Of a stretch of DNA of 64,000 nt, positions 1-8,122 are shown piece after piece. Origin of the DNA: Shewanella insulae (lineage in GTDB: Bacteria; Pseudomonadota; Gammaproteobacteria; Enterobacterales; Shewanellaceae); contig NZ_WRPA01000005.1 in assembly GCF_009831655.1 (NCBI RefSeq), forward strand, positions 181,079 to 245,078, read 5' to 3'. How positions within the stretch are numbered: the stretch's first letter is position 1; each line of letters begins with the position of its first letter. Both the position numbers and the translations under genes were made by a program. The notes beneath the pieces were generated by a model that worked only from the letters and a program-made list of their open reading frames with translations, was not told the origin of the DNA and searched no databases.

Positions 1-2
1 TT

Positions 3-446
3 AGTGGTTGGTTAAATGCAGATATTTCGCAGGCCGAAAAACAAGCGATATTATGCGATAGTGCCGCGGGGTTAGCTCGCCTACATCAGAAAGGCTTGGC
101 TCACGGCAGGCCCGCGCTACGGGATATTTGCTGGGAAGAGGGTGATGTAGCCTTTATCGATTTTGAGGCGAATCAGCAAGACAGCGATATGCATAAGCAG
201 CAGATCAGAGATCTCCTCGTCTATATTCACAGTCTATATCGTTACATTGGGCCTCATCCTGAGGTCGTCGAGCCCGTTATTGCTGCTTACCGTGCTGCTG
301 GGGGAGAAACACTCTGGCAGGCTTCAAAACGAGAGATGGAAAAGTGGCAGTGGCTGAACCTTCTTGTCGCGCCGCTTAAAACCATCGGCGGCAAAGATCT
401 GCGCCCCGTCTATTGGCTGCTGCGCCACTTTAAACAGACTCTCTAA
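3..446 (+). CDS. Kinase-fold protein, C-terminal part (5' end outside window)
   Basis: The reading frame is open from the first bases of the window to the TAA at 444-446, so this is the C-terminal ~147 residues of a longer gene. A segment reading LARLHQKGLAHGRPALRDI followed by DVAFIDFE resembles the catalytic loop and the metal-binding D-F-E of bacterial Kdo/WaaP-type or BUD32-like small-molecule/protein kinases: an H-G..R-D catalytic loop, then ID-F-E in place of DFG. The rest is helical and ends QTL. The TTG at 96 can begin a shorter ORF, but coding similarity runs upstream of it, so it is not the true start. The substrate cannot be told from this fragment; lipopolysaccharide kinase or aminoglycoside-phosphotransferase-like are alternatives. 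Confidence 0.6.
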   Translation, partial: SGWLNADISQAEKQAILCDSAAGLARLHQKGLAHGRPALRDICWEEGDVAFIDFEANQQDSDMHKQQIRDLLVYIHSLYRYIGPHPEVVEPVIAAYRAAGGETLWQASKREMEKWQWLNLLVAPLKTIGGKDLRPVYWLLRHFKQTL

Positions 447-709
447 TCCCCAAATAATCTCCTACTCACCAGCTCCTTTGCAGTCAATTCTGTGCCATTT
501 GGACGCTATCGCTTTCGCTTGATGGTTACAATTGTGATGTGGCAGAGTTTTCATCTGGCGAGGGTTTGAATGGTAGGTGATTTGACTGTTTGTGAGATTT
601 GGTATCGAGTTTTACGCCAGGAACTGCTGTTTTGGTAAATTTTATCCACTCATTGTGTATTGATTTATATAGGGTTTTAAAAATTGGTTAAAAAATGATC
701 GATTTTTAG
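447..709. other. Intergenic, no gene seen
   Basis: AT-rich stretch between the kinase-fold gene and the promoter of the riboswitch transcript. I see no ORF with coding character, no tRNA and no strong hairpin here. Confidence 0.5.
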
Positions 710-739
710 TTGAGCTTCTCTTAAATTAATTGCTAGAAT
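710..739 (+). promoter_or_regulatory. Candidate sigma70 promoter of riboswitch-protease transcript
   Basis: TTGAGC (710-715) and TAGAAT (734-739) are separated by 18 bp, a good match to -35/-10 elements. Transcription would begin near 746, giving a leader of about 200 nt that contains the riboswitch before the protease start at 945. Confidence 0.5.
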
Positions 740-789
740 GCCCGTGTTCTCTGGGCAGCAGCAGCTTAGAGGTTTAGTTCGAAAGCACT

Positions 790-877
790 CTCGAAACGGC
801 AAACATTAAGAGATTAATGCACGCAAAGCCACAGACCCTAATTGCAATGCAAAAGGGTGGCTGGGCTACCGAATGAG
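790..877 (+). promoter_or_regulatory. Cyclic-di-GMP class I (GEMM-I) riboswitch aptamer
   Basis: All hallmarks of the GEMM-I aptamer are visible in order. GGCAAAC is at 798-804. A short hairpin with arms ATTAA/TTAAT and a GAGA (GNRA) loop follows. ACGCAAAGCC is at 821-830. A second hairpin has arms ACCCT (835-839) and AGGGT (854-858). It closes with GGCTGGGCTACCGA at 859-872. In the known family the GNRA loop docks on the second stem and c-di-GMP binds between the two helices. The aptamer sits ~70 bp before a secreted protease gene, so it very probably sets protease expression by cellular c-di-GMP. A 9-bp sequence upstream (778-786) is complementary to one downstream (908-916) and may belong to the expression platform. 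Whether it is an ON or OFF switch cannot be read from the sequence. Confidence 0.9.
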
Positions 878-944
878 CGTTGATAGAGCCTAGTACTTGT
901 ACTTGGAGCTTTCGAAGTGATGTTGACTTTGAGAGGTCCTAGCT

Positions 945-2999
945 ATGAGTTCAGTTCATTGCGCTGTTGCGCGTCCCTTTTCTTCTTTTCTGAAAACCTT
1001 TAGTTTTGGTCTATTGGGTGCAGGCATGTTGTCGGTGTCGGCCGTTATACCTGCCCACGCAGATTCTTCTGCATCGGTAAATGCCGCTGAACACAAAGCC
1101 GGACAGCATCAATTAAAAGGTATTCTGAGTGTGGCATACACAGATTATGAAGATGAGAAACGCTCAGAATTACATCATAAGGTGACGTTAGATGACGGCA
1201 GAGTGGTGCCTTTCAATCTTGTTGGAAAAAACCTAACTCTGAAGAGTGGTCAAAAGATCACACTCCCAAACAGCGTACTCAAAAATCCGAATCTCTATCC
1301 TGAGCAAATTACCTTATTTGACGGTGGCGTCAGTTCATCAACCACTACCACGAGCAGCCTAGACGCCATTACAGTATCAGGCGATCGCAGCGTACTAGTG
1401 ATGTTGGTGAGGTTTGAAAACTCATCGGGCGAGTATGCCAGTGTTGCAGAGGCTAATGACTTGGTATTTAACCAAGGTAATGCATTCTATCTGGAAAACT
1501 CAAATGGGAACGTCAGTTTGAGCGGCGATACCATAGGTTATTTAACTGTCCCGATGGATAAATATAACTGTGATACCACGGCTATTGGTAATGAAGCCGA
1601 TATATTAGCCCGTGATCAAGGCTTTGAGCCAAATGACTATGATCACGTGATGTATGTTATTCAAGCAAATCTAGGTTGTCGTTGGTCTGGCCAGGGTACT
1701 GTGGCAGGTTATCCTGGACGTACCTGGATTAAAAATTTCCAGATAAAGACGGTCGTTCACGAGCTTGGGCATAACCTTGGGTTACATCACTCCCATAGCA
1801 AGGACTGTGGTGAGTCTGTTAGCGAAGGGACTTGTTCAACAACTGAGTACGGTGACATCTACGATGCAATGGGGGGAGCCGACGAGGGGGCTCATTTCAA
1901 CGCATTCCAAAAGGAACGCCTAGGCTGGTTAAATAACCAAGTTACCACAGTGACTAGCGATCAAGTTATCACCTTAGATTATTACGAATCTTTAGAAAGC
2001 AACAGCACCCTTGCTGCAAAAATCTATCTTGGCAACGACGCCAATGGTAATGCACGCTACTACTACTTGGAATATCGCACTCCAACGGGGTTTGATGCAT
2101 TTTTATTCGACAAATATGCCAACCTAGCAGATTCAATTATTCTGCGTGAGGGGACTGAAAACACGCCTGGTAGCAGCTACCTACTCGATAGTACGCCCAT
2201 GAGCACCAGCAGCGATTGGACCGATAGTACCATAGGTGTTGGCCAGACTTTTTATGATGCAGATAATGGTGTGACAATTGAGCTGTTGGCAGCAGATGGC
2301 TATCAGGCAACAGTAGGCATTAGTCACTCAAGCGCAACCACTTGTATCGCCAAGGCGCCAAGTTTAACCGCTATGTCATCAGCTAGTATGCAAACCTGGG
2401 AGCAAAAAAGCTTAAGTTATAGCCTGACTAATAATGATTCTGCAGATTGTCCAAGCACCAATGTGTCACTTGCCGCGACTCTGCCAACTGGATGGAATGG
2501 TCAGTGGGATCAAACTGTGATGACACTGGCACCACAGCAGACGGCCACAGTTAACTTTACCTTGACTGTTAATGGTGATGTAGGTGCTCAGCAGCTCGCC
2601 TTGGTTGCAACACCGAGTAACGGCAAGACGAATGCTGAACTGTTGCAAACTATCACGGTAGAAGAGACGAGTGTTAACACGGCACCAGTTGCCCTGGCAG
2701 ATACACTGACACTCACTAGTAAGACAAGTGGCATAGTTAACGTATTAAGCAATGACAGCGATGCCGAGGGTGATGAGCTTACTGTTGTCGCGGTATCTGC
2801 ACCAGCTAAGGGAAGTGTGGTGATTAATAGCGATAACACTATCACTTACATACCGGGTAAAAGGTTTAAGTCGAGCGATAGCTTTACTTATACGATAAGC
2901 GATGGTGAGTTGCAGGCCACGGCAACCGTTAAAGTCAGCCTGACAACTAGTTCTGGCGACGGTGGTGGAAAGCCTGGCGGAAAAGGAAAGAACAAATAG
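945..2999 (+). CDS. Secreted zinc metalloprotease, M11/gametolysin-like, with C-terminal Ig-like domains
   Basis: 684 residues. An N-terminal signal peptide with a hydrophobic core around residues 18-36 ends AHA, so the protein is exported. The catalytic motif HELGHNLGLHH (residues 272-282) fits HExxHxxGxxH, with a later DAMGG that suits a Met-turn; this arrangement is known from metzincin-type M11 and related peptidases. After the catalytic part there is a NEW3-like segment (about 490-580), then a cadherin-like/VCBS-type Ig domain (about 590-675) with NDSDAEGD and DSFTYTISDG. The tail is glycine-lysine rich (GGGKPGGKGKNK). ATG 945 has a GAGAG ribosome site a few bases upstream. The gene is alone in its transcript, behind a c-di-GMP riboswitch and before a terminator. 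A role in biofilm matrix or adhesin turnover is inferred from the riboswitch, not shown. Confidence 0.85.
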   Translation: MSSVHCAVARPFSSFLKTFSFGLLGAGMLSVSAVIPAHADSSASVNAAEHKAGQHQLKGILSVAYTDYEDEKRSELHHKVTLDDGRVVPFNLVGKNLTLKSGQKITLPNSVLKNPNLYPEQITLFDGGVSSSTTTTSSLDAITVSGDRSVLVMLVRFENSSGEYASVAEANDLVFNQGNAFYLENSNGNVSLSGDTIGYLTVPMDKYNCDTTAIGNEADILARDQGFEPNDYDHVMYVIQANLGCRWSGQGTVAGYPGRTWIKNFQIKTVVHELGHNLGLHHSHSKDCGESVSEGTCSTTEYGDIYDAMGGADEGAHFNAFQKERLGWLNNQVTTVTSDQVITLDYYESLESNSTLAAKIYLGNDANGNARYYYLEYRTPTGFDAFLFDKYANLADSIILREGTENTPGSSYLLDSTPMSTSSDWTDSTIGVGQTFYDADNGVTIELLAADGYQATVGISHSSATTCIAKAPSLTAMSSASMQTWEQKSLSYSLTNNDSADCPSTNVSLAATLPTGWNGQWDQTVMTLAPQQTATVNFTLTVNGDVGAQQLALVATPSNGKTNAELLQTITVEETSVNTAPVALADTLTLTSKTSGIVNVLSNDSDAEGDELTVVAVSAPAKGSVVINSDNTITYIPGKRFKSSDSFTYTISDGELQATATVKVSLTTSSGDGGGKPGGKGKNK

Positions 3000-3017
3000 T
3001 TTTAGTGTATTCTTAAC

Positions 3018-3043
3018 AAAAAGGGCCATAAGGCCCTTTTTTG
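3018..3043 (+). terminator. Rho-independent terminator of the protease gene
   Basis: AAAAGGGCC / GGCCCTTTT arms around a short ATA loop, followed by a T run, 18 bp after the protease stop codon. Confidence 0.85.
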
Positions 3044-3334
3044 TTGGTGTTGACAAGTTGTAATAACAAATCTTCCTATAATTGTGCCGTGATTTCTTTT
3101 AAGGCTTTGCTGCCGATTTTTGCTCTGTTTCTAAACATCCTGTACCCAAAGTGTTTACTTTTGAGATGATGGGAAACCGAAGGCGGCAGAGTGATATTTC
3201 GTCTATCCATTGGATATTGGGCGAAAGACTATTTTGGCGAGGTGAATGGCAATAACTTCGGGAGAAGATTCGATTAAGTCGGAGCCATTACGTTAGTCAT
3301 CACCAATGTCTATACGCCTTTTGTCATGCGGGCT
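3044..3334. other. Intergenic between convergent genes, no gene seen
   Basis: About 290 bp between two facing terminators. A GCTGCCG near 3109 and a CGGCAG near 3184 could pair, but no gene or known RNA is recognised. A 25-codon open stretch from about 3180 is too short and unlike anything I know. Confidence 0.4.
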
Positions 3335-3368
3335 AAAAAAAAGCCACCTGCGATAAGTAGGTGGCTTT
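3335..3368 (-). terminator. Rho-independent terminator of the 3390-5099 gene
   Basis: On the minus strand, AAGCCACCT and AGGTGGCTT arms around a ~9-nt loop are followed by a run of eight T. It lies 22 bp after the stop codon of the minus-strand gene. Confidence 0.85.
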
Positions 3369-3389
3369 GTCGTTATTCAGAATAAACCT

Positions 3390-5099
3390 TTATTCAGGTT
3401 GAGGTTCAGGTTGTATTGGGCATAATGGACAGGTTGCCGTTACCTCATCTGTCAATTCTTCAATTTCATCTACATCAAATATTGAGTAGGCTGAAACAGT
3501 GACTGTATTTTGAGAATTCAGTCTATTGCCAGTAGGTAGCGTGCTAGGTCTGTAAGTGTCAGATATTATTGCACAAACTGGATCGCCATTGACTAGGCCA
3601 GGTGCTTCTAAACATAGACCATTGTCACAACTACCGACTGCACAGTCTGTATCGAGTTCACAGGCTTGTGCTATGTCTAATGTATAAGATGCTAATAGAT
3701 CAACGGTCGCATCAGTAATGGTTGCGTCTAGTGGGACATCACCTAAGTTACAAGAGACGATATCGTAGTCGACACTCAATATTACCTCGCCACCATCTTC
3801 GACCAGCTCTGATGTACAGACTTTGGTTAAATCAATCGCTGGGTTGAGATCCAAGGAGCTACATTCGATAGTATATTCGTCTGTGGCTGTGGAGCTACCA
3901 AAGTCGACTGTTGCCTCGATGGTGTTCATTGGTGGGTTGTCATCGGTAAAGAAAGTGCCTGAATAGGTGAACGATTCTCCACCTGGGAGTCCTTGTCCGC
4001 CGTTGAAGTAGCCAACGGTTTGGTCAATGACAACATCATCGGTTAGATCCATAGGTGTTCCCGCATCATCTACAAGCATGAGTGGGAAGTCAGCATCATA
4101 AGCACCGGAACCATCATTGGTAACAGTTGCTTCGAACGACGCTACATAAGTTTTCGCTGTGTTGTCGCTGGATAGGGCTAGTCTTTCTACCTTACAGGTC
4201 TTAGTGACCATAATGCTACACAGTGGGAATTCACCGCCGATGAAATCTTTCAGCTGGGCGGTTTCCGAACGTGAGGAACGCGTTTCAATTAAGAAGCTGC
4301 TAAAACATGGGATATTATCTCCCAAGATCTCACTAACGTTTACTCGGCCCTCGAAGAATGACTCATGGGGATAAGTGGCAGTTGAGCCATCTTTGGCCAT
4401 ATAGTCCCATATCGTCATTTGTGAGTCGTCTTCGTTGGTGATCGCACAGGCTTCTGCAGCGACATCGGCCGCATCACATTTAGCACTATGCATGTCATCG
4501 TTCTCAGAGTTGTAGAGCAGTTTCAGGTTGTCTGACACATCACCGCCGCCTTCCAGCCATTCCATGACTTGGACGAAGGGTTCTGCATTACTGCCTTGTG
4601 GATACTCCATCACAATAAATAGGTCACCATCTGTATGTTCACCGGTAAATCGATTGCTACCGTTGGGGCCAACATCGGCCTGGAAGAACCAGAATCCGAA
4701 GATCGCATCACCACTGTTGGCATAACGGTCGGCGCCGAAGTAGAAGACCAGATCATCGTTACTGTCGCGATAGGCTGCAGCAATACCGTTTCTGATATCA
4801 TCTTTATCGGGAACGGCACCGTCTTTGTACCACCACTCAGTGACGTCGTTGATATCTTTCGAGCCCCCTTTCCAGAAAATTGTTTTGGGTGGAAGATCCG
4901 GTATAACGCCTGCCATGCCCGTTTCTCTATCGACTGAAATCGCTATTGCTCCAGCGCCGTCGATGAGGACTTGCTCCCAGTCATTCATACCATTATTTTT
5001 AACGTTACCGTCGAGTTCGAGTTGATCGTCGGCGGCAAATGCGCTTGCAGCGGTAAAGCAGGCTGCACAACACATGATTGCAAGTTTATTGAATCTCAT
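3390..5099 (-). CDS. Exported protein of unknown function with prealbumin/DUF11-like repeats
   Basis: 569 residues. A signal peptide (hydrophobic core about 7-22, ending AFA) directs export. The N-terminal ~300 residues end in FFEGRVNVSEILG and CFSSFLIETRSS. I have seen this motif pair in bacterial surface proteins that carry prealbumin-like or DUF11 repeats, but no activity is known to me. Residues ~300-560 look like two beta-sandwich repeats (VTKTCKVERL..., DLTKVCTSELV...), with a small Cys-rich insert CELDTDCAVGSCDNGLC that could hold a disulfide knot. The tail is CPLCPIQPEPQPE. ATG at 5099 has AGGAG upstream on the minus strand. It is convergent with the riboswitch-controlled protease and may be a surface or matrix protein, but this is only contextual. 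Confidence 0.7.
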   Translation of the reverse strand: MRFNKLAIMCCAACFTAASAFAADDQLELDGNVKNNGMNDWEQVLIDGAGAIAISVDRETGMAGVIPDLPPKTIFWKGGSKDINDVTEWWYKDGAVPDKDDIRNGIAAAYRDSNDDLVFYFGADRYANSGDAIFGFWFFQADVGPNGSNRFTGEHTDGDLFIVMEYPQGSNAEPFVQVMEWLEGGGDVSDNLKLLYNSENDDMHSAKCDAADVAAEACAITNEDDSQMTIWDYMAKDGSTATYPHESFFEGRVNVSEILGDNIPCFSSFLIETRSSRSETAQLKDFIGGEFPLCSIMVTKTCKVERLALSSDNTAKTYVASFEATVTNDGSGAYDADFPLMLVDDAGTPMDLTDDVVIDQTVGYFNGGQGLPGGESFTYSGTFFTDDNPPMNTIEATVDFGSSTATDEYTIECSSLDLNPAIDLTKVCTSELVEDGGEVILSVDYDIVSCNLGDVPLDATITDATVDLLASYTLDIAQACELDTDCAVGSCDNGLCLEAPGLVNGDPVCAIISDTYRPSTLPTGNRLNSQNTVTVSAYSIFDVDEIEELTDEVTATCPLCPIQPEPQPE

Positions 5100-5562
5100 T
5101 GTCGTATCTCCTACAAATTTGATGACTTCTGTTCCTTGTTGCTATGGCTTCACTTTTGCCATCAAAACCAGGATCGTTTTTTCAAAAGTGTTTACTTCGG
5201 CTTACTTGTTCGGCGTATGCCGCTTTTTAGTAACTGCAGAGGATGTGAAAAAAGCCGTCCATATGCAGTATCCAAATCAATGGTCTAATAACAGCAAGCA
5301 TTAGGCCAAAAGTATAAGTAACTGATATAAATGGTTTTGTGTGGTCTTTGACTTAGAGGGGAAAGGTGGTGTGTTACACATGTGGAACAGTCTGCAATGT
5401 TCAAATATGAGTTGGACAAGATCCCTGTGATTGGCGAAATGCGTTCTGACGTCGCAAGCATTCGCTACAGAAGAGAAAGAGGTGTTGAGTGAGGAAGGTT
5501 AAAACGCCGCAGAGTCGATAAGGTTGCTATAAATTGTAAAAAGTACTTTGCGGCGGTTTAGA
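5100..5562. other. Intergenic, upstream of exported protein; no gene seen
   Basis: 463 bp between two minus-strand genes. It contains the ribosome site and presumably the promoter of the 3390-5099 gene. Short open frames here have no recognisable product. CGCCGCAGAG (near 5505) and CTTTGCGGCG (near 5548) could form a loose stem near the stop of the next gene, but there is no clear T tract. Confidence 0.4.
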
Positions 5563-6351
5563 TTAGTTAGTTTTAGTTGGTGCCTCTAAGGCGTCGATGG
5601 CTGCCTTAAAAACATCATAGCTTTGTGCGCCGATAAGGAGTTTGGGTTTGAGCAGTTGATTGTTTTCCAGTTTACCTATCAAAAAACTTGGGGTGCCACG
5701 AACCCCTACCGATGCGCCATAGTTTATGTCCTGCTTTATTTTACTCATGATGGCTTGGTCTTCTAGGCAGGCGGTAAATTTGGTCATGTCCAGAGAGAGC
5801 TGAGTGGCCGTGTCTCGATAGAGTTTGTTGCCTAGTTGGCGCATGTTTTTAAACAGGGCGTCGCGCATGGGCCAATAGGCATCTTGTTTCTGGCCACAGT
5901 TGGCGGCTATTGCGGCGCCTTTAGCCTTGGGATGAAAGCCTAGGGGAAAGTCCCTGGCGATATATTTCACCTTGCCTGTGTCTATATAGTCGCTCTTGAG
6001 CTTGGTAAAGGTATTGTCCATATATCGCTTACAGTAGGGGCATTGAAAGTCTGAAAATTCGATGATGGCTACGTTAGCAGAGGCTAGACCTAAGGAGGGG
6101 AGTTTACCACCTTCGTCCGGATTCTCTTGCGTTGGAAGATTGCGATATCGCAGCTTTTGGCCCTTCATCACTATGGTGTGCATCTCTTTGACCTGGCTGC
6201 TCATGATGGCCATCTGTTGTTTTAATTGACCGACCTCCTGTTTCAGGTAGGCAAGCTCTTGCTGCTGTTTGTCGTCACTTGTCTGCTGGCAGGCGGTAGT
6301 GAATAAGAGTAAAGATAGGCTGGCTACTACTGTCGAGTGAGTTGATGGCAT
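5563..6351 (-). CDS. DsbA-family thioredoxin-fold lipoprotein
   Basis: 262 residues from the ATG at 6351; an upstream in-frame ATG at 6375 exists. I chose 6351 because GAGGAC lies just before it and because the protein then starts with a typical lipoprotein signal ending FTTAC, Cys being the lipidation site. A short coiled coil follows (ELAYLKQEVGQLKQQ), then a thioredoxin fold with FSDFQCPYCKRY (redox CPYC) and a cis-Pro region VRGTPSFLIG. DsbA/Com1-like proteins of this kind introduce or shuffle disulfides, or act as substrate-specific thiol oxidoreductases. Here the protein would be membrane-anchored in the periplasm. It lies 33 bp downstream of the VpsR-like regulator gene, so the two are probably co-transcribed. 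Confidence 0.85.
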   Translation of the reverse strand: MPSTHSTVVASLSLLLFTTACQQTSDDKQQQELAYLKQEVGQLKQQMAIMSSQVKEMHTIVMKGQKLRYRNLPTQENPDEGGKLPSLGLASANVAIIEFSDFQCPYCKRYMDNTFTKLKSDYIDTGKVKYIARDFPLGFHPKAKGAAIAANCGQKQDAYWPMRDALFKNMRQLGNKLYRDTATQLSLDMTKFTACLEDQAIMSKIKQDINYGASVGVRGTPSFLIGKLENNQLLKPKLLIGAQSYDVFKAAIDALEAPTKTN

Positions 6352-6384
6352 AAGTAGGTCCTCTTCTGTCGCCATTGATCTTAG

Positions 6385-7755
6385 CTATAGCTTTATCTTG
6401 CACTTCTTGATGAGGCGATAGAAAGTCGTTCGGGAGATGTTAAGATCACGGGCCGCCGCCGAGATGTTGTGGTTATTGCGCTTGATGGCGGCCAATAGCA
6501 GTTCGGTATCAATTTCGGTTCTGTGTTGCGCGAGATCGACCACGTCCGAATCATCATTTGCCGAACATGCGAATTTAATGCCGAGGTCGGTTTCTGTGAT
6601 GATATCGCTTTCGGCCATGATGATGGCGCGTTGAATGCGGTTTTTAAGCTCCCTTACATTGCCTGGCCACTGGTAGTTGCTCATGGCGACAAGGGCATCT
6701 TGGTGAAACTGAAATTGACGATTGGGTGGAGCGAGTTTGCTTAAGTAATCTTGAGCCAAGAGAGGTATGTCCTGTCTATGTTCTCTCAGGCTGGGGAGCT
6801 CAATTTGGATGATATTGATCCTGTAAAACAGATCCTCTCTGAACTTGCCCTCTTCGACGGCGTTCTCTAGGTTGACATGGGTGGCAAATATGATACGGCA
6901 ATCTACCTCTGTCGATTTCTGACCTCCGATACGTTCTATGTAGTGTTCTTCTAGAAATTGCAGCAGATTGATCTGCAATTCTAGTGACAGATCGCCTATC
7001 TCATCTAAGAACAGGGTTCCCTTATCTGCGCGCTCGATACGACCTATATATTGTCTGTCGGCACCGGTGAAGGCGCCTTTCTCGTGGCCGAATAACTCAG
7101 AGTGGATGAGGGTGGGGGGCAAGGCGCCACAGTTGACCGTAATAAAGGGGCCATTTTTACGGGATGAGAGCGAATGGATTAAGTGGGCACACAGGCCTTT
7201 CCCTGTCCCCGTCTCACCGCCTATCAGCACTGTTTCATCAGATTTGGCAATTTTGTAGAGGTTATCCCGCAGGGTTTGCATGACATCGGATTCGCCAAAG
7301 AAAAAGGAAGCCGGTTTATGTGTGGTGTGTTCTTTGACCCAATGTTCATTTAGCTGGGCCATACCACTAAGGTGCCCTAGCGTGTGTTCGAGTCGCTGCC
7401 AGTCTATAGGAAGGTGATGAAAATCAAGAAAATAATCTGTAAAGCAGAAACACAGATTATCCATCTTCTTTGGGCTGTCTAAGGAGATTGCGAGCCAGAG
7501 CAGGCCGGGTTGGCGGGCCGATAGCAGTTCTATTGCTCGCAGTACGACTTGCTGATGTGGGACATCTATGATGGCGATGGCAATCTGGCAGGGAGAATGC
7601 TCTAATGTTTTATAGGCCGCACTCAGGGTGCCAGCATGATTGAAATGCCACTGCGAAGTATCGGTTTGTTTATCGGTAAGACACACTTCATCCGTTAAGT
7701 TTAATACCAATATGTTACGTTCCTTGTGAGTTGAATTCCTCTTACGGTTACTCAC
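6385..7755 (-). CDS. Sigma54-type AAA+ transcriptional activator, VpsR-like
   Basis: 456 residues. Residues ~13-130 form a degenerate receiver-like domain without an obvious phospho-acceptor context. The AAA+ domain follows, with Walker A GGETGTGKG (about 179-187), GAFTGA at about 227-232 (the sigma54 contact loop), and Walker B TLFLDEIGD near 248-255. The C-terminus is a Fis-type helix-turn-helix (NISAAARDLNISRTTFYRL). The architecture is that of VpsR, the Vibrio biofilm regulator that binds c-di-GMP. As I recall, Vibrio VpsR lacks a canonical GAFTGA; here it is intact, so real sigma54 activation is plausible. It lies just upstream of a DsbA-like lipoprotein gene. Direct c-di-GMP binding is inference. 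Confidence 0.85.
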   Translation of the reverse strand: MSNRKRNSTHKERNILVLNLTDEVCLTDKQTDTSQWHFNHAGTLSAAYKTLEHSPCQIAIAIIDVPHQQVVLRAIELLSARQPGLLWLAISLDSPKKMDNLCFCFTDYFLDFHHLPIDWQRLEHTLGHLSGMAQLNEHWVKEHTTHKPASFFFGESDVMQTLRDNLYKIAKSDETVLIGGETGTGKGLCAHLIHSLSSRKNGPFITVNCGALPPTLIHSELFGHEKGAFTGADRQYIGRIERADKGTLFLDEIGDLSLELQINLLQFLEEHYIERIGGQKSTEVDCRIIFATHVNLENAVEEGKFREDLFYRINIIQIELPSLREHRQDIPLLAQDYLSKLAPPNRQFQFHQDALVAMSNYQWPGNVRELKNRIQRAIIMAESDIITETDLGIKFACSANDDSDVVDLAQHRTEIDTELLLAAIKRNNHNISAAARDLNISRTTFYRLIKKCKIKL

Positions 7756-8045
7756 GATGAATCCTTAGCCGGGGCCCCAAGACAGCCAATGCATTTGCTA
7801 AACAGGATGCTTAAATTTTAGGAGAGCTTGGGGTGATCGCAAGTTGATACTGTATCTAATTGTGATGACCTTTGGGTTTGATAGCGTCTAGTCTTGTCGA
7901 CTCGTTTTACTGAATTCGGGCATGATATGTAATCTTGTCTTTGCGCCCTTGTTTTTGTGACTATTTTAGCCACTGGAAATTCTGTAGTGATAACAGGTGA
8001 TGCACTATCGATGTGATGTTTGATATGAAAAGCATGTTCAAATAA
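7756..8045. other. Intergenic upstream of VpsR-like regulator
   Basis: Must hold the promoter of the minus-strand regulator gene. I found no convincing -24/-12 sigma54 site or other recognisable element. Confidence 0.4.
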
Positions 8046-8077
8046 AAAGCGCGTCCTTGGTGGCCGCGCTTGGTTTT
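8046..8077 (-). terminator. Terminator of the MBL hydrolase gene
   Basis: Arms AAGCGCG (8047-8053) and CGCGCTT (8065-8071) are flanked by A-rich and T-rich tracts on the two sides, so it can work in both directions. It lies 46 bp after the minus-strand stop at 8123. Confidence 0.75.
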
Positions 8078-8122
8078 TTATAAAGAGAATGGATTGGCTG
8101 CTAATTTACCACTAGCCAGTTA

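Noticed and set aside
5100..5300. Second c-di-GMP riboswitch before the 3390-5099 gene
   Set aside because: The minus-strand leader has GGCAAAA but no ACGCAAAGCC block and no GNRA-loop hairpin; not GEMM-I. GEMM-II features are absent too.
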